Assembly (NCBI GenBank): GCA_947167965.1
Contig: CAMVJW010000006.1
Location: 1 to 64,000, forward strand
DNA from: an uncultured Clostridia bacterium
GTDB taxonomy: Bacteria > Bacillota > Clostridia > TANB77 > CAG-508
DNA length: 64,000 nucleotides
Direction: 5' to 3'
Every line of letters begins with the position of its first letter. Position 1 is the stretch's first letter. The notes under the pieces were generated by a model, which saw nothing but the letters and a program-made list of their open reading frames with translations, was not told the DNA's origin and searched no databases. The translations under genes and the position numbers were made by a program. Positions 10,360 to 19,157 of this stretch are shown piece after piece.

Positions 10360-11286
10360 TTAACAATTCTTTTCTAAAATTTTTAAAAGTTCCTCTTTAC
10401 TAAAATGATACTTCTTATGGCAGAAATTGCATTCTGTATCCACTTTTCCATCTTCATCAATTATTTTTTGAATTTCTTCTTTTCCAAGTGATTTTATTCC
10501 TCTTTCAAATTTTTCTTTTGAACAATTGCATTTATATTTTACATCTAAATCTTGTGTCATTAATTCAATATTTTCATCACCTGTAACTATTTTTGCAATC
10601 TCTTCTAGGCTTATGTTTTCATCTAGCATTTCTGAAATTGGTTTTGCTTTAGAAATTGCTTGTTCTATTTTTGTTATATCTTCATCTTTTGCATCTGGCA
10701 TTAAATTAATAATATATCCACCTGCTTTTTTAACTCCATCTTTATTTACTAAAACTCCAAGAGCAAGTGCAGTTGGCTTTTGCTCTGATTTTGCAAAAAA
10801 TTCTGTAAAATCTTCCGCAATTTCTCCTGTAACTAATGGAATAATCCCATTGTATTTTCCTTTTGTTAATTCATTTTCCCTAATTACATTTAAATATCCT
10901 ATATTTCCAACGGCTCCACCTACATCTATTTTTCCATCTTCTTTTAAAGGTAATTCGATATTTGGATTATCTGCATAAACCTTTAAAATAGCCTTATTAT
11001 TACTTTCTAATTCTCCTATTGCAACCATTTTACCTATTGGTCCATTACCTTTTATTTGAATTGTTATATTATCATCATCCTCTTTCAAATCAATAAATAT
11101 CATCATTATAGCTGCTGTTGCAACTCTTCCTAATACTGCTGTAGTTGTTGGTGTTAAATTGTGAATATTTCTAATTTCCTCTACTATATTAGTTGAATCA
11201 ATACACATAACAGATACTCTTTTGTTATATGCCCAAAACTTTATAACTTTATTTTGCTTTTGTTCAATATCTCCTAATTTTTCCAT
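10360..11286 (-). CDS. hslO: Hsp33 redox-regulated chaperone
   Basis: 308 residues. Hsp33 is a cytosolic holdase activated when its zinc centre is oxidised. The C-terminal redox switch is visible as CNC (about residue 253) and CNFC (about 286), the CxC...CxxC zinc ligand pattern. N-terminal sequence LTPTTTAVLGRVATAAIMM and IQIKGNGPIG matches the family. It has a clear sigma-A promoter and is divergent from the radical SAM gene. Confidence 0.95.
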   Translation of the reverse strand: MEKLGDIEQKQNKVIKFWAYNKRVSVMCIDSTNIVEEIRNIHNLTPTTTAVLGRVATAAIMMIFIDLKEDDDNITIQIKGNGPIGKMVAIGELESNNKAILKVYADNPNIELPLKEDGKIDVGGAVGNIGYLNVIRENELTKGKYNGIIPLVTGEIAEDFTEFFAKSEQKPTALALGVLVNKDGVKKAGGYIINLMPDAKDEDITKIEQAISKAKPISEMLDENISLEEIAKIVTGDENIELMTQDLDVKYKCNCSKEKFERGIKSLGKEEIQKIIDEDGKVDTECNFCHKKYHFSKEELLKILEKNC

Positions 11287-11324
11287 AATAAATAAATCTC
11301 CATTTTAATTATATTTGTATTATT

Positions 11325-11339
11325 AAGGTCTGTTCCCAT
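11325..11339. repeat. Degenerate copy of the GTCCC palindromic repeat
   Basis: AAGGTCTGTTCCCAT resembles the end of the larger interspersed repeats near 33.9, 50.7, 55.6 and 59.4 kb, which read AAGGTCTGTCCCA. Only one arm is present, in the hslO/radical SAM intergenic region. Confidence 0.35.
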
Positions 11340-11356
11340 ATCAAAATATAGTTATT

Positions 11357-11385
11357 ATTTTACTCTAATTTTGCTAAAAAATCAA
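11357..11385 (-). promoter_or_regulatory. Promoter of hslO
   Basis: On the minus strand TTGATT (11380-11385) and TAAAAT (11357-11362), spacing 17 nt. Confidence 0.65.
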
Positions 11386-11429
11386 TTCTAATAGAAAAAA
11401 ATAGCTTAATATAAAAATAATCAAAATTA

Positions 11430-11458
11430 TTGTTATAATTTAATTTGTATGATAAAAT
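11430..11458 (+). promoter_or_regulatory. Promoter of the radical SAM/peptide operon
   Basis: TTGTTA (11430-11435) and TAAAAT (11453-11458), spacing 17 nt; the start codon is 33 nt downstream with AAAGGG in between. Confidence 0.65.
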
Positions 11459-11491
11459 ATATAGTATTAATAAGAAAGGGCTAGTTTTATT

Positions 11492-12589
11492 ATGCTAAAA
11501 AAAATAATTAATTATGGAAAAGCTGAAGTTTTAAATAGCGAAAAAGAAAAACTTTCTATTCATCCAGATTTAAGGAATTTGTTTTGGGAAACTACTTTAA
11601 GATGTAACGAAAAATGTCAGCACTGTGGAAGTAGAGCTGGTGAATATGATACATTAAAAGAAGAACTAACAACAGATGAAATAAAAAAAGCTTTTAAAGA
11701 TATTTCTGAAAAAATAAATCCTAATAATATTTTAATTAATGTAACTGGAGGAGAACCATTATTAAGAAAAGATTTATTCGATGTAATGGATTACGCACAT
11801 AACGAATTAGGTTTTAGATGGGGAATTACAACTAATGGGTTGTTAATTAATGATGAGATTATTGAGAAAATGAAAAAAACTTGTTTAGCCACAATGTCAA
11901 TTAGCATTGACGGAATGGAAAAAACACATGATAATTTTAGAGGTGTTCCTGGAGCCTTTGTTAAAACAATTAATAATATTAAAAAACTACAAAATGATAA
12001 ATTTCTAAAAGCATTTCAAATTACAACAGTAGTAAACAAAATGAATATTAGTGAGTTAGATGAAATGTATCAATTAATGAAAGATTTAGAAGTTGATTCA
12101 TGGAGAATAATTAATATGGATCCAATTGGAAGAGCACAAGACCATGATGAATTATCTTTAGACAAGAATGATTACATACATTTATTTGACTTTATGGAAA
12201 AGAAAAATAAAGAAGCAGATTTTCAAATTACTTATGGATGTGCACATTATCTTGGAATAGAAAGAGAATATTCAATTAGAAATTTTGGTTTCTTTTGTTT
12301 TGCTGGATTTACTATTGCAAGTATACTTTATAATGGAGATATTTATGTTTGTCCAGATGTAGAAAGAAGAAAAGAATTAATTCAAGGTAATGTAAAAATT
12401 GACAATTTTGCAGATATATGGTTTAATCGTTTTGAATGGTTTAGAGATTTAGATAAATTTAAAATTGGAAAATGTTCTACATGTAGCGATTGGAAGTATT
12501 GTAGAGGTGACTCTTTACATACATGGGATTTTGAAAATAATAAACCTAAATTATGTTTAAATAATTTATTATATGAAAAAGGAGAATAG
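11492..12589 (+). CDS. Radical SAM/SPASM protein, probable peptide maturase
   Basis: 365 residues. The radical SAM cluster motif CNEKCQHC has cysteines at 38, 42 and 45 (CxxxCxxC) in a TIM-barrel context (NVTGGEPLLRKDLFD, TTNGLLIN, SISIDG). The C-terminal third has a SPASM-type cysteine set (CFAGF, YVCPD, CSTCSDWKYC, LCLNN) expected to hold one or two extra Fe-S clusters, as in maturases of ribosomally made peptides and related enzymes. The next gene starts 5 nt after its stop and encodes a small peptide with duplicated QPAVYGP, the natural candidate substrate. The substrate assignment is inference from position and architecture; the fold is clear. Confidence 0.85.
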   Translation: MLKKIINYGKAEVLNSEKEKLSIHPDLRNLFWETTLRCNEKCQHCGSRAGEYDTLKEELTTDEIKKAFKDISEKINPNNILINVTGGEPLLRKDLFDVMDYAHNELGFRWGITTNGLLINDEIIEKMKKTCLATMSISIDGMEKTHDNFRGVPGAFVKTINNIKKLQNDKFLKAFQITTVVNKMNISELDEMYQLMKDLEVDSWRIINMDPIGRAQDHDELSLDKNDYIHLFDFMEKKNKEADFQITYGCAHYLGIEREYSIRNFGFFCFAGFTIASILYNGDIYVCPDVERRKELIQGNVKIDNFADIWFNRFEWFRDLDKFKIGKCSTCSDWKYCRGDSLHTWDFENNKPKLCLNNLLYEKGE

Positions 12590-12594
12590 TAATT

Positions 12595-12948
12595 ATGAAA
12601 AAATTAGTAAAAAGAACATTTGGAATTATTAGTTCGTTCATACTTAGCGCACAATCAAAAATCTTTGCGATGAATCAACCTGCAGTATATGGTCCTCCAT
12701 CAGACACAAACAGCGAAACTATAATAGATATTTCACAACCTGCAGTATATGGTCCTGCACCAGACCCAAGTATTTCTACACTAACTGGAGGGCAAATATT
12801 TTCAATTGTAGCATCAATCATGCTTTTTATTATAGGACTTATTGTTATATTAAATAAAAAAATCAATAAAACCGTAAAAGTAATAACTGTAATAGTATTT
12901 TCTATTATAATAATAGCATTACTTTTATTATCGAAATTCGTATTTTAA
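12595..12948 (+). CDS. Small membrane peptide with duplicated QPAVYGP motif
   Basis: 117 residues, no recognised family. Residues 1-26 look like a signal or first membrane segment. QPAVYGPPSD starts at 28 and QPAVYGPAPD at 48, exactly 20 residues apart, and the first 21 nt of the two repeats are identical, so the duplication is recent or constrained. Two hydrophobic helices follow (about 67-87 and 95-115) with a short KKINKTVK turn. It is translationally coupled to the radical SAM gene (5-nt gap, GGAG site inside that gene's end). The simplest reading is a membrane-tethered substrate whose Tyr-Gly-Pro repeats are modified by the enzyme; not proven by the sequence. Confidence 0.75.
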   Translation: MKKLVKRTFGIISSFILSAQSKIFAMNQPAVYGPPSDTNSETIIDISQPAVYGPAPDPSISTLTGGQIFSIVASIMLFIIGLIVILNKKINKTVKVITVIVFSIIIIALLLLSKFVF

Positions 12949-12969
12949 TATTATACAATTTATTTATGG

Positions 12970-13004
12970 GTGAGTAAAACTAAATCTACTCACCCTTTTT
13001 TTAA
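12970..13004 (+). terminator. Terminator of the radical SAM/peptide operon
   Basis: GGGTGAGTA (12970-12978) and TACTCACCC (12989-12997) form a perfect 9-bp stem followed by seven T. Confidence 0.9.
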
Positions 13005-13052
13005 TACTAGAAATTTAATAATAATATCGAACTGTATAAACATAAATAAAAT

Positions 13053-13101
13053 AAGGAAGAACCAAATAAGAATAATTCTGTTCTTATTTAAGTTCTTCCT
13101 T
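13053..13101 (-). terminator. Hairpin downstream of spoVG
   Basis: AAGGAAGAAC (13053-13062) pairs with GTTCTTCCTT (13092-13101), with an inner AAATAAGAA/TTCTTATTT stem. It lies between the spoVG stop and the convergent operon terminator; T tracts are modest on both sides, so it may work in either direction. Confidence 0.65.
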
Positions 13102-13126
13102 ATAACTTTTTTATATACTATATATA

Positions 13127-13405
13127 TTATTCAGCAGCTGATTCTTCTTCTGCATCTGGAGCGTTATAAGCTTCTAATATAGCATTTTGAATTTTTTCCC
13201 TTGTTTCTGGGTTGATTGGATGAGCTATATCCTTAAAATCTCCTGTTGGAGTTTTTTTGCTTGGCATAGCAATAAATAATCCATTTTGGCTTTCGATAAC
13301 TTTGATGTCATGAATTACAAATTCGTTATCGAATGTTACAGAAGCAACAGCTTTCATTCTGTTTTCTGAATTAACTTTTCTTAAACGTACGTCAGTTATT
13401 TGCAT
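13127..13405 (-). CDS. spoVG: SpoVG, RNA/DNA-binding regulator of septation
   Basis: 93-residue Spo[19 protein letters not shown], ...[10 protein letters not shown] and [19 protein letters not shown] are the family signatures. It is a small nucleic-acid-binding regulator involved in sporulation septation and capsule or virulence traits in Firmicutes. The frame opens at 13414, but that GTG is part of the AGAGGTG ribosome site; ATG 13405 is 6 nt behind it and begins the conserved MQITD. Its C-terminus ends in an acidic AEEESAAE tail. Monocistronic with its own promoter. Confidence 0.95.
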   Translation of the reverse strand: MQITDVRLRKVNSENRMKAVASVTFDNEFVIHDIKVIESQNGLFIAMPSKKTPTGDFKDIAHPINPETREKIQNAILEAYNAPDAEEESAAE

Positions 13406-13440
13406 TTTAAGCACCTCTTTCTTTCAGTAATATGTACATA

Positions 13441-13469
13441 ATTTTATGCACTAATATATTATTCTTCAA
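13441..13469 (-). promoter_or_regulatory. Promoter of spoVG
   Basis: On the minus strand TTGAAG (13464-13469) and TAAAAT (13441-13446), spacing 17 nt. It resembles sigma-A; I do not see a clear sigma-H pattern although spoVG is sigma-H dependent in Bacillus. Confidence 0.6.
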
Positions 13470-13510
13470 AAAAATTTTTTTTCCTTCTTTTTTTTACATT
13501 TTTTTATATA

Positions 13511-13571
13511 TTTTATTATTTTATTTTTTATTATTTTATTTTTTATTTTATTTTATTTTATTTTATTTTAT
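13511..13571. repeat. TTTTA pentanucleotide repeat
   Basis: Runs of TTTTA, TTATT and five consecutive TTTTA-type units at the right end of the spoVG upstream region and directly at the 3' end of the polysaccharide locus. It could vary in length by slippage and could serve as a T-rich 3' end on one strand. Confidence 0.6.
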
Positions 13572-13573
13572 AA

Positions 13574-14519
13574 TTATTCATTTTCTTCCCTTATGTCATT
13601 ATATTCTTTAATAAAGTATAATGGTCTATTTTTAGTTTCATTAAAAATTCTACCTAAATATTCCCCAACTATTCCTATTAGTAAAAATTGAACAGTAAAA
13701 AATAAAGATAAAATTAACATCATAATTTGTAAACTATGAATTTCTGTTCCAAATCTAAAATACTTTATTAATATATAAATCAAATAACTTAAAAAAATGA
13801 AAAATGCTGGAATGCTTACATAACTTGCAACTCTAAGAGGTGAAGTTGTAAATGATGTTATTCCGATCTATTGCTAAATCCATAAGTTTTGAATAGTTCC
13901 ATTTAGTTTTTCCTGCAATTCTTGGATCTCTGTCATATAATACTTCTTTTTTGTTATACCCTATCCAGCTAAACATACTTTTTGAACACCTTTGAGATTC
14001 TCTCATTTTTTTCAAAGCATTTACACATCTCTTATCTAATAGTCTAAAATCACCAGTGTCTCTTTGAATTTCTATTCCTGTTAAACTTTGTAAAACTTTA
14101 TAATACATTTTAGATGTAAATTTTTTAAATAATGTTTCTCCCCTTCTGCTTCTTCGTTTAGCATATACCTCATCATAACCTTGCTCCCAGTATTTTATTA
14201 ACTCTGGAATTAATTCTGGTGGGTCTTGTAAATCTGCATCTAAAAAGATAACTGCATCTCCTGTTGAATAATCCATTCCTGCAATCATTGCTGTTTCTTT
14301 TCCAAAATTTCTAGAAAAATCTACATAACTTATTCTTTTATCTTTACTTCTTAATTCTTTTATTATTTCTAAAGAATTGTCTTTACTTCCGTCATTAATA
14401 AATAAAAATTCTAATTCATAATTAGTTATCATATTAGAAATTTCATTTAATCTAGTATACAATGTAGGAAGAGCTTCTTCCTCATTAAATACTGGTATTA
14501 TTATCGTAATTTTCTTCAT
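13574..14519 (-). CDS. GtrB/DPM1-like polyprenyl-phosphate glycosyltransferase, +1 frameshift at CGG
   Basis: GT2 enzyme transferring a sugar from a nucleotide donor to undecaprenyl phosphate, with two C-terminal membrane helices; 314 residues when read through. The first frame (14519 to about 13833) has IIPVFNEEEALPTLYTRL, FINDGSKDNS, FLDADLQDPPELI and GKTKWNYSKLMDLAID; it then meets CGG at 13863-13865 and stops after 9 more codons. Dropping one base gives LAIDGITSFTTSPLRV and runs through both membrane helices to EYNDIREENE. The paralogue at 23265-24191 reads AIEGIISFSTVPLRIF at the same point. Either a programmed or tolerated +1 shift, a pseudogene, or a sequencing error; see findings. Confidence 0.8.
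13863..13865 (-). other. Frameshift site 1: in-frame CGG followed by A
   Basis: Codon 219 of the GtrB-like gene. Context GAT CGG AAT in the zero frame; GAT (C) GGA ATA ACA restores the family sequence. The zero-frame stop TAG follows 9 codons later. Confidence 0.75.
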
Positions 14520-14536
14520 ACATTCCCTTTCTGAGT

Positions 14537-16822
14537 TTATTTCTTTCCAACTAATTTTTTACAAAAATCATAAACCTTTATCTTTCTTAAGATAACTACA
14601 ATTACATGTTTAATTTTGTATTCTAATGTTTGCTCATAATATGCTCTTTTTTCATTTTCTACATCAAATTCAAAATCACCATCTACATATTTTTTATTAA
14701 ATTCACTGCACAACCAGTCATACTCTATTTTTGTAGTTATAAGATATTGTGTTATTAGTTCTTTTGTTAAATGTTTCATTTTTCCTAAATTTAGTCCATT
14801 TTTAGTCTTTTCCTCATTAGGTTTTTTTATTGCATTTTCAAATATTTCTTCCATATTTAAAACCATATTTTTCAAAGAAAACTTTTCAATAATTCTTTCT
14901 CTGCATTTTAATTTATACTTATCAAGATTATTAAATATATCTTCTATTGCATTTACATAGTCGTTTATTTCTTCATCTGAATAGTTAAAATTATTAATTT
15001 CCGTTTCTTTTTGATAGCATTTAATAATTTTTCCAACAGAATTGTCTATTAGTTCTTTTTGCCCTCCGACATCACTTGAAACAACTGGTATCCCCATTGC
15101 TAGTGATTCATAAGATGTAAGAGCTACTCCTTCTTTTATAGAGCAATTTAAATTCATATCTGAAATTGCATAAATTTCTTGTGTGTTTTTGCAATTACCT
15201 AAAAATATAATACAATTTTGTAAACCTAGCTTGTTAGATCTTTGCTTGATTTCTTCAAGCATTGGTCCATCTCCGGCAACGACAACTATAAAGTCTTGAC
15301 GTTTTTTGTGTAATTCATTAATTATATCTATCATTAAGTGTGGTCTTTTTTGGTTTGCTATTCTACATACAAATGAAATTATATACTTATTTTCTGCATT
15401 TATTTTTAGTTTATCTAAAATATCTTTTTTATTGTAATCTTTTGGATTATACTGTTCTTCGTCAACTCCAATATAAACTGTATCAACATCACTTTTATTT
15501 CTTTTAAAGTGTTCCACTAATATTTTTTCACTATTCTTATTGCAAAATAGTGTTTTATCTATTACATCTCCAAATGCTGCAGAATCTCTAGAATATCCTC
15601 CATTTCTCCAATACCATTCTTCCATATGAACATAATCTATTATTGGTATGTTTGGATTTTGTCCTTTTAAATATGGTAAACAGTTATATCCAAATTGACT
15701 ACAAGTATTAAATATTAGATTTATATTGTTCTTTTTTATTAAATAATTAATAAATGCTATCCAATATTTTCTGTCTAAAAACGCTGGTAACTCATAACAA
15801 TATGCATATTCATCAAATTGTTGTTTTAATTCATTATTACTAGGTTGTGTTGTAACTATTATAAAATCAAATTTATCCTTATTTGCATTTTTTATTAAAT
15901 CTAAATTAAATTTATCTGCTCCTCCTGTAATCATCCATGGAACCATCATAAGTATTTTTATTTTTTCATTTTTCTTTAAAATTGGTCTTTTTATGGTATC
16001 TATTTGGTCTGGTATGATATCCCAATCATAATCTTGTTTTGGATATTGAATTCCTTTTTTTACTTTTTTGATTGTACTTACAGTTGCATTTATATATTCC
16101 ATTGCTTTTTTTCTATTTGCTGTTGCTTTAGCTAACTCTCCAGTTTGTGCTTTTCTTCTATACCAAATAGAAATTGAGCTCATTCTTACAGGATATTTTT
16201 CTCTAGCTATTAATTTAAGCCAGAAATTCCAATCTTCAAATACCCCTTTTTCTCTTAATTCATAACCACCCGCTTCAAAAAAATCTTTTTTTCTAATAAA
16301 ATTAACGGAAACTAAATTATTTATTTTTTTTTGTCTTATAGGATTATACCCTTTTCTCCATACATATTCTTGTGCATCAAATCCTATTGAATCACTATAT
16401 GCCCAAGATGCACCTGGATTAGTCTCTAAAGTCCAATATGCACATTCCATAAATGTTGGTACTATTAAATCATCATCATCTATAAATAATAAATACTTTG
16501 AACTTTCACTAGCATTTTTTGCTCCATAATCTCTTGTTAAAGATAATCCTTCGTTTTGTTTATGTAATACTCTTATTCTATCATCTAGTTTTTCAATATC
16601 TTCTAAAACTTTTAAACTTTCTTCATTTGTTGAACCATCATCAACAATAATCCATTCAAAACATGTATATGTTTGATTTAATACAGATTTTGCAGTTTGT
16701 TCAATATATTCTCTCTTTGTATTATAAAATGGTGTTATAACTGTTATCTCTGGTTTATCGCATTTTTCTGCATCTAATTTTTTTAAAGTTCTTCCTGGCT
16801 CTAGTTTAAAATCAAAATTCAT
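14537..16822 (-). CDS. Two-domain glycosyltransferase (GT2 + GT4)
   Basis: 761 residues, cytosolic or membrane-peripheral, for surface polysaccharide assembly. Residues ~22-260 are a GT2 domain (ITVITPFYNTKREYIEQT, WIIVDDGSTNEESL, LLFIDDDDLIVPTF). Residues ~290-680 are a GT4 glycogen-phosphorylase-fold domain (ILMMVPWMITGGADKFN, VVAGDGPMLEEI, and the EGVALTSYESLAMGIPVVSS E-x7-E donor site). The fusion suggests two consecutive sugar additions by one polypeptide. AAAGGAAC precedes the ATG by 10 nt. Its stop is 18 nt before the frameshifted GtrB-like gene, so the two are cotranscribed. Acceptor and sugars cannot be told. Confidence 0.85.
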   Translation of the reverse strand: MNFDFKLEPGRTLKKLDAEKCDKPEITVITPFYNTKREYIEQTAKSVLNQTYTCFEWIIVDDGSTNEESLKVLEDIEKLDDRIRVLHKQNEGLSLTRDYGAKNASESSKYLLFIDDDDLIVPTFMECAYWTLETNPGASWAYSDSIGFDAQEYVWRKGYNPIRQKKINNLVSVNFIRKKDFFEAGGYELREKGVFEDWNFWLKLIAREKYPVRMSSISIWYRRKAQTGELAKATANRKKAMEYINATVSTIKKVKKGIQYPKQDYDWDIIPDQIDTIKRPILKKNEKIKILMMVPWMITGGADKFNLDLIKNANKDKFDFIIVTTQPSNNELKQQFDEYAYCYELPAFLDRKYWIAFINYLIKKNNINLIFNTCSQFGYNCLPYLKGQNPNIPIIDYVHMEEWYWRNGGYSRDSAAFGDVIDKTLFCNKNSEKILVEHFKRNKSDVDTVYIGVDEEQYNPKDYNKKDILDKLKINAENKYIISFVCRIANQKRPHLMIDIINELHKKRQDFIVVVAGDGPMLEEIKQRSNKLGLQNCIIFLGNCKNTQEIYAISDMNLNCSIKEGVALTSYESLAMGIPVVSSDVGGQKELIDNSVGKIIKCYQKETEINNFNYSDEEINDYVNAIEDIFNNLDKYKLKCRERIIEKFSLKNMVLNMEEIFENAIKKPNEEKTKNGLNLGKMKHLTKELITQYLITTKIEYDWLCSEFNKKYVDGDFEFDVENEKRAYYEQTLEYKIKHVIVVILRKIKVYDFCKKLVGKK

Positions 16823-16943
16823 ATTTTACATTGTTCCTTTCACAAAGAATTATATTTTACGTTAATTTTACGTTATTATTATTTTAAGTTATTATAATCT
16901 GCGTAAAGCGTGTTTTTATCTAATTTAAATACTATTAGATATT

Positions 16944-19103
16944 TTAATAAGATTTATATCCAACATTCATATCAACATTAGTATATATTCCGTTTATTCT
17001 TCCTGAACTGGTATATTGCCAAATTGTATAATTACCATTATAATCTGATGGCTTATCTTTTGAACCAGTATAATGTGCAAGCCAAACATCATAATATCCT
17101 AATTGTGACATATCTAAATTATCTCTTAGCCAGTATTTACTTGCATAAATCATTGGTGTATATCCAGCATTTTTTATTGTTTCGCAAAAAGCTTTTACTA
17201 TTTGAGTTCTTAAGCTTTTAGATAAATTATCTGCTCGTCCATTATCTCCACTTGATTCTGTATCTATAACAACAGGTCCTGTAATATTGTATTTCTTTAT
17301 ATTGTTAATAGTATAATTTGCTTCTTCTATTCCTTCATTTACATTAATTGCATGAGTTGCAAAATACACACCTGTATTAATATTATTATTCTTTGCACCT
17401 ACTATATTTTGTTCGAATTTTTTATCTACAACAAGTTTACCTGTTCCGTACCCTCTATATCCTACTCTAATAATTGCAAAATCAATATTTTCTTTTTTAA
17501 CTTTTGCCCAATCTATATCTCCTTGCCATGATGAAACATCAATCCCATTGTATCTATCTTTGTTTTCTGTAAAATATACATTTGTTCCATTTACTTTTAC
17601 TCTGTATTTATTTGTAATTCCTAAATCTCGGTTTCCTAAATTAATTTTTATATATTCATGATTTTTGTTTCTTTTTGTTTCTGATTTTATATAAAAACTG
17701 TATTGTTTATTGTAATCTAGTTCAATTATGTGTCTATCAAAATAAAATGTAGTATCATTTATTTTATTTATATAAACCTCTTTTTCTATGCTCCCATCTG
17801 TTGATTTAAAAACAATTTTAGGAGTTGAAATATTTTTAATAGCACTTCCATTTACAACTTCTTTATAATCAATTTTTCCATAAATGTATTGGTTTCCATA
17901 TTGAGCATTTCCTAAATGTATTTCTTTTAAAGTTACTTGTGGCACACAATCATAATCTTCATATGAGAACATTACTTTATCATTTTGTGTATAAATTTTA
18001 TATTCGTTCGTATTTAAACCTAAATTATGGTATCCTAATATAATATTAGTAGTTTCTTTGTTTGTGTTAGACTTTTCCCCAGTTTTTACTTCAAAAATAT
18101 ATTGTTTATTCATATCTAATTCAATAATGTGTCTATCAAAATAATAAACATTATTTCCTTTATACTGTATATATACATCTTTTTCTTCTGTTCCATCTGT
18201 TGATTTGAAAATAATTTTTGGTAATTTATTGTTAAGTTTATTTGTTCCATTTTCTAATTCATAGTATTCAATTTCACCATATATGTATTTTGACTTAGAT
18301 GCAGTTGTCCCCAAATTTATGTTTTTTAAGTTCACTTTTGGTATAGCATTATATTCGTATTTTACTAATTCTAGCTGGTTATTCTTTATTGTAACCTTTT
18401 TATCATCTTGAACACCTAATACTCTATTTGAACCTAATTTTATGTTCTGTACACTTTTTCCAATTCTAACCTCGAAAACATAATTATTTCCTAAAGGAAG
18501 CTCAACTAAATGTCTATCAAAATAATATTTATTATTACCTCTATATTCTAAATAGACTTCTTTTTTTATTTTTCCATCTACAGATTTAAATATTATATTT
18601 GGATGATATTCTGATGTCATTTCTCCATAAATATATCCTCCACCATATGATGTTTTTCCTAAATTTAAACTTTTTAAACTAATTAAAGGAATATAATCTT
18701 TTAACTTTATTTCACTATTATTTATTTCTACTTGGTAATCAATATGTTTTCCTAAAATTCTATTACTTCCCAAGTTTATTTTGTATTTTTGATCAACTTC
18801 AAATATATAGGTCTTAGAAAAATCTATTTCAACTAAATGTCTGTCAAAGTAATATTTGTTATTTCCTCTTTTTTCTATGTATACTTCTTTTTTTATTGAT
18901 CCATCTGTTGATTTAAACACTATATTAGGTTTCTTTTCAGATACTATTTCTCCATAAATATATCCATCACCATAAGATGATTTTGCTAAGGTTAGATTAC
19001 TAGCACTAAATGAGGTTTGAGCATTAACCTTATATATCATAAAACAAGTTGTAAAATAACATATTATGCTTAAAATAATATAAATCGACCTTTTTAATTT
19101 CAT
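16944..19103 (-). CDS. Secreted GH25 muramidase with four YFDRH-type repeats
   Basis: About 719 residues. A signal or anchor helix lies at the N-terminus (SIYIILSIICYFTTCFMIY). Four tandem repeats of ~105-130 residues follow (roughly 30-500), each with a LGKTSYGGGYIYGE-like start, IVFKSTDG, and the near-invariant YYFDRH. The last ~200 residues are a GH25 lysozyme: YNGIDVSSWQGDIDWAKVKK, VVIDTESSG (catalytic acids), YASKYWL and the terminal NVDMNVGY. It would cut peptidoglycan glycan strands at the cell surface. The frame opens upstream at 19124, but GAAAGGA supports the ATG at 19103. It shares its repeats with the M14 protein at 19972-23143. The repeat family is unknown to me. Confidence 0.85.
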   Translation of the reverse strand: MKLKRSIYIILSIICYFTTCFMIYKVNAQTSFSASNLTLAKSSYGDGYIYGEIVSEKKPNIVFKSTDGSIKKEVYIEKRGNNKYYFDRHLVEIDFSKTYIFEVDQKYKINLGSNRILGKHIDYQVEINNSEIKLKDYIPLISLKSLNLGKTSYGGGYIYGEMTSEYHPNIIFKSVDGKIKKEVYLEYRGNNKYYFDRHLVELPLGNNYVFEVRIGKSVQNIKLGSNRVLGVQDDKKVTIKNNQLELVKYEYNAIPKVNLKNINLGTTASKSKYIYGEIEYYELENGTNKLNNKLPKIIFKSTDGTEEKDVYIQYKGNNVYYFDRHIIELDMNKQYIFEVKTGEKSNTNKETTNIILGYHNLGLNTNEYKIYTQNDKVMFSYEDYDCVPQVTLKEIHLGNAQYGNQYIYGKIDYKEVVNGSAIKNISTPKIVFKSTDGSIEKEVYINKINDTTFYFDRHIIELDYNKQYSFYIKSETKRNKNHEYIKINLGNRDLGITNKYRVKVNGTNVYFTENKDRYNGIDVSSWQGDIDWAKVKKENIDFAIIRVGYRGYGTGKLVVDKKFEQNIVGAKNNNINTGVYFATHAINVNEGIEEANYTINNIKKYNITGPVVIDTESSGDNGRADNLSKSLRTQIVKAFCETIKNAGYTPMIYASKYWLRDNLDMSQLGYYDVWLAHYTGSKDKPSDYNGNYTIWQYTSSGRINGIYTNVDMNVGYKSY

Positions 19104-19157
19104 AGGTAATTTCATTCCTTTCAATTAATTAAAATGTTTTTTATGCTTTAATTTTTT

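Noticed and set aside
12675..12866. Minus-strand ORF opposite the QPAVYGP peptide
   Set aside because: It mirrors the duplicated segment and has no ribosome site; the plus-strand gene is coupled to the radical SAM gene.
13574..14519. Independent pseudogenisation of the three frameshifted genes
   Set aside because: Not excluded, but random indels would not be expected to yield CGG-A each time, and the downstream halves are well preserved.
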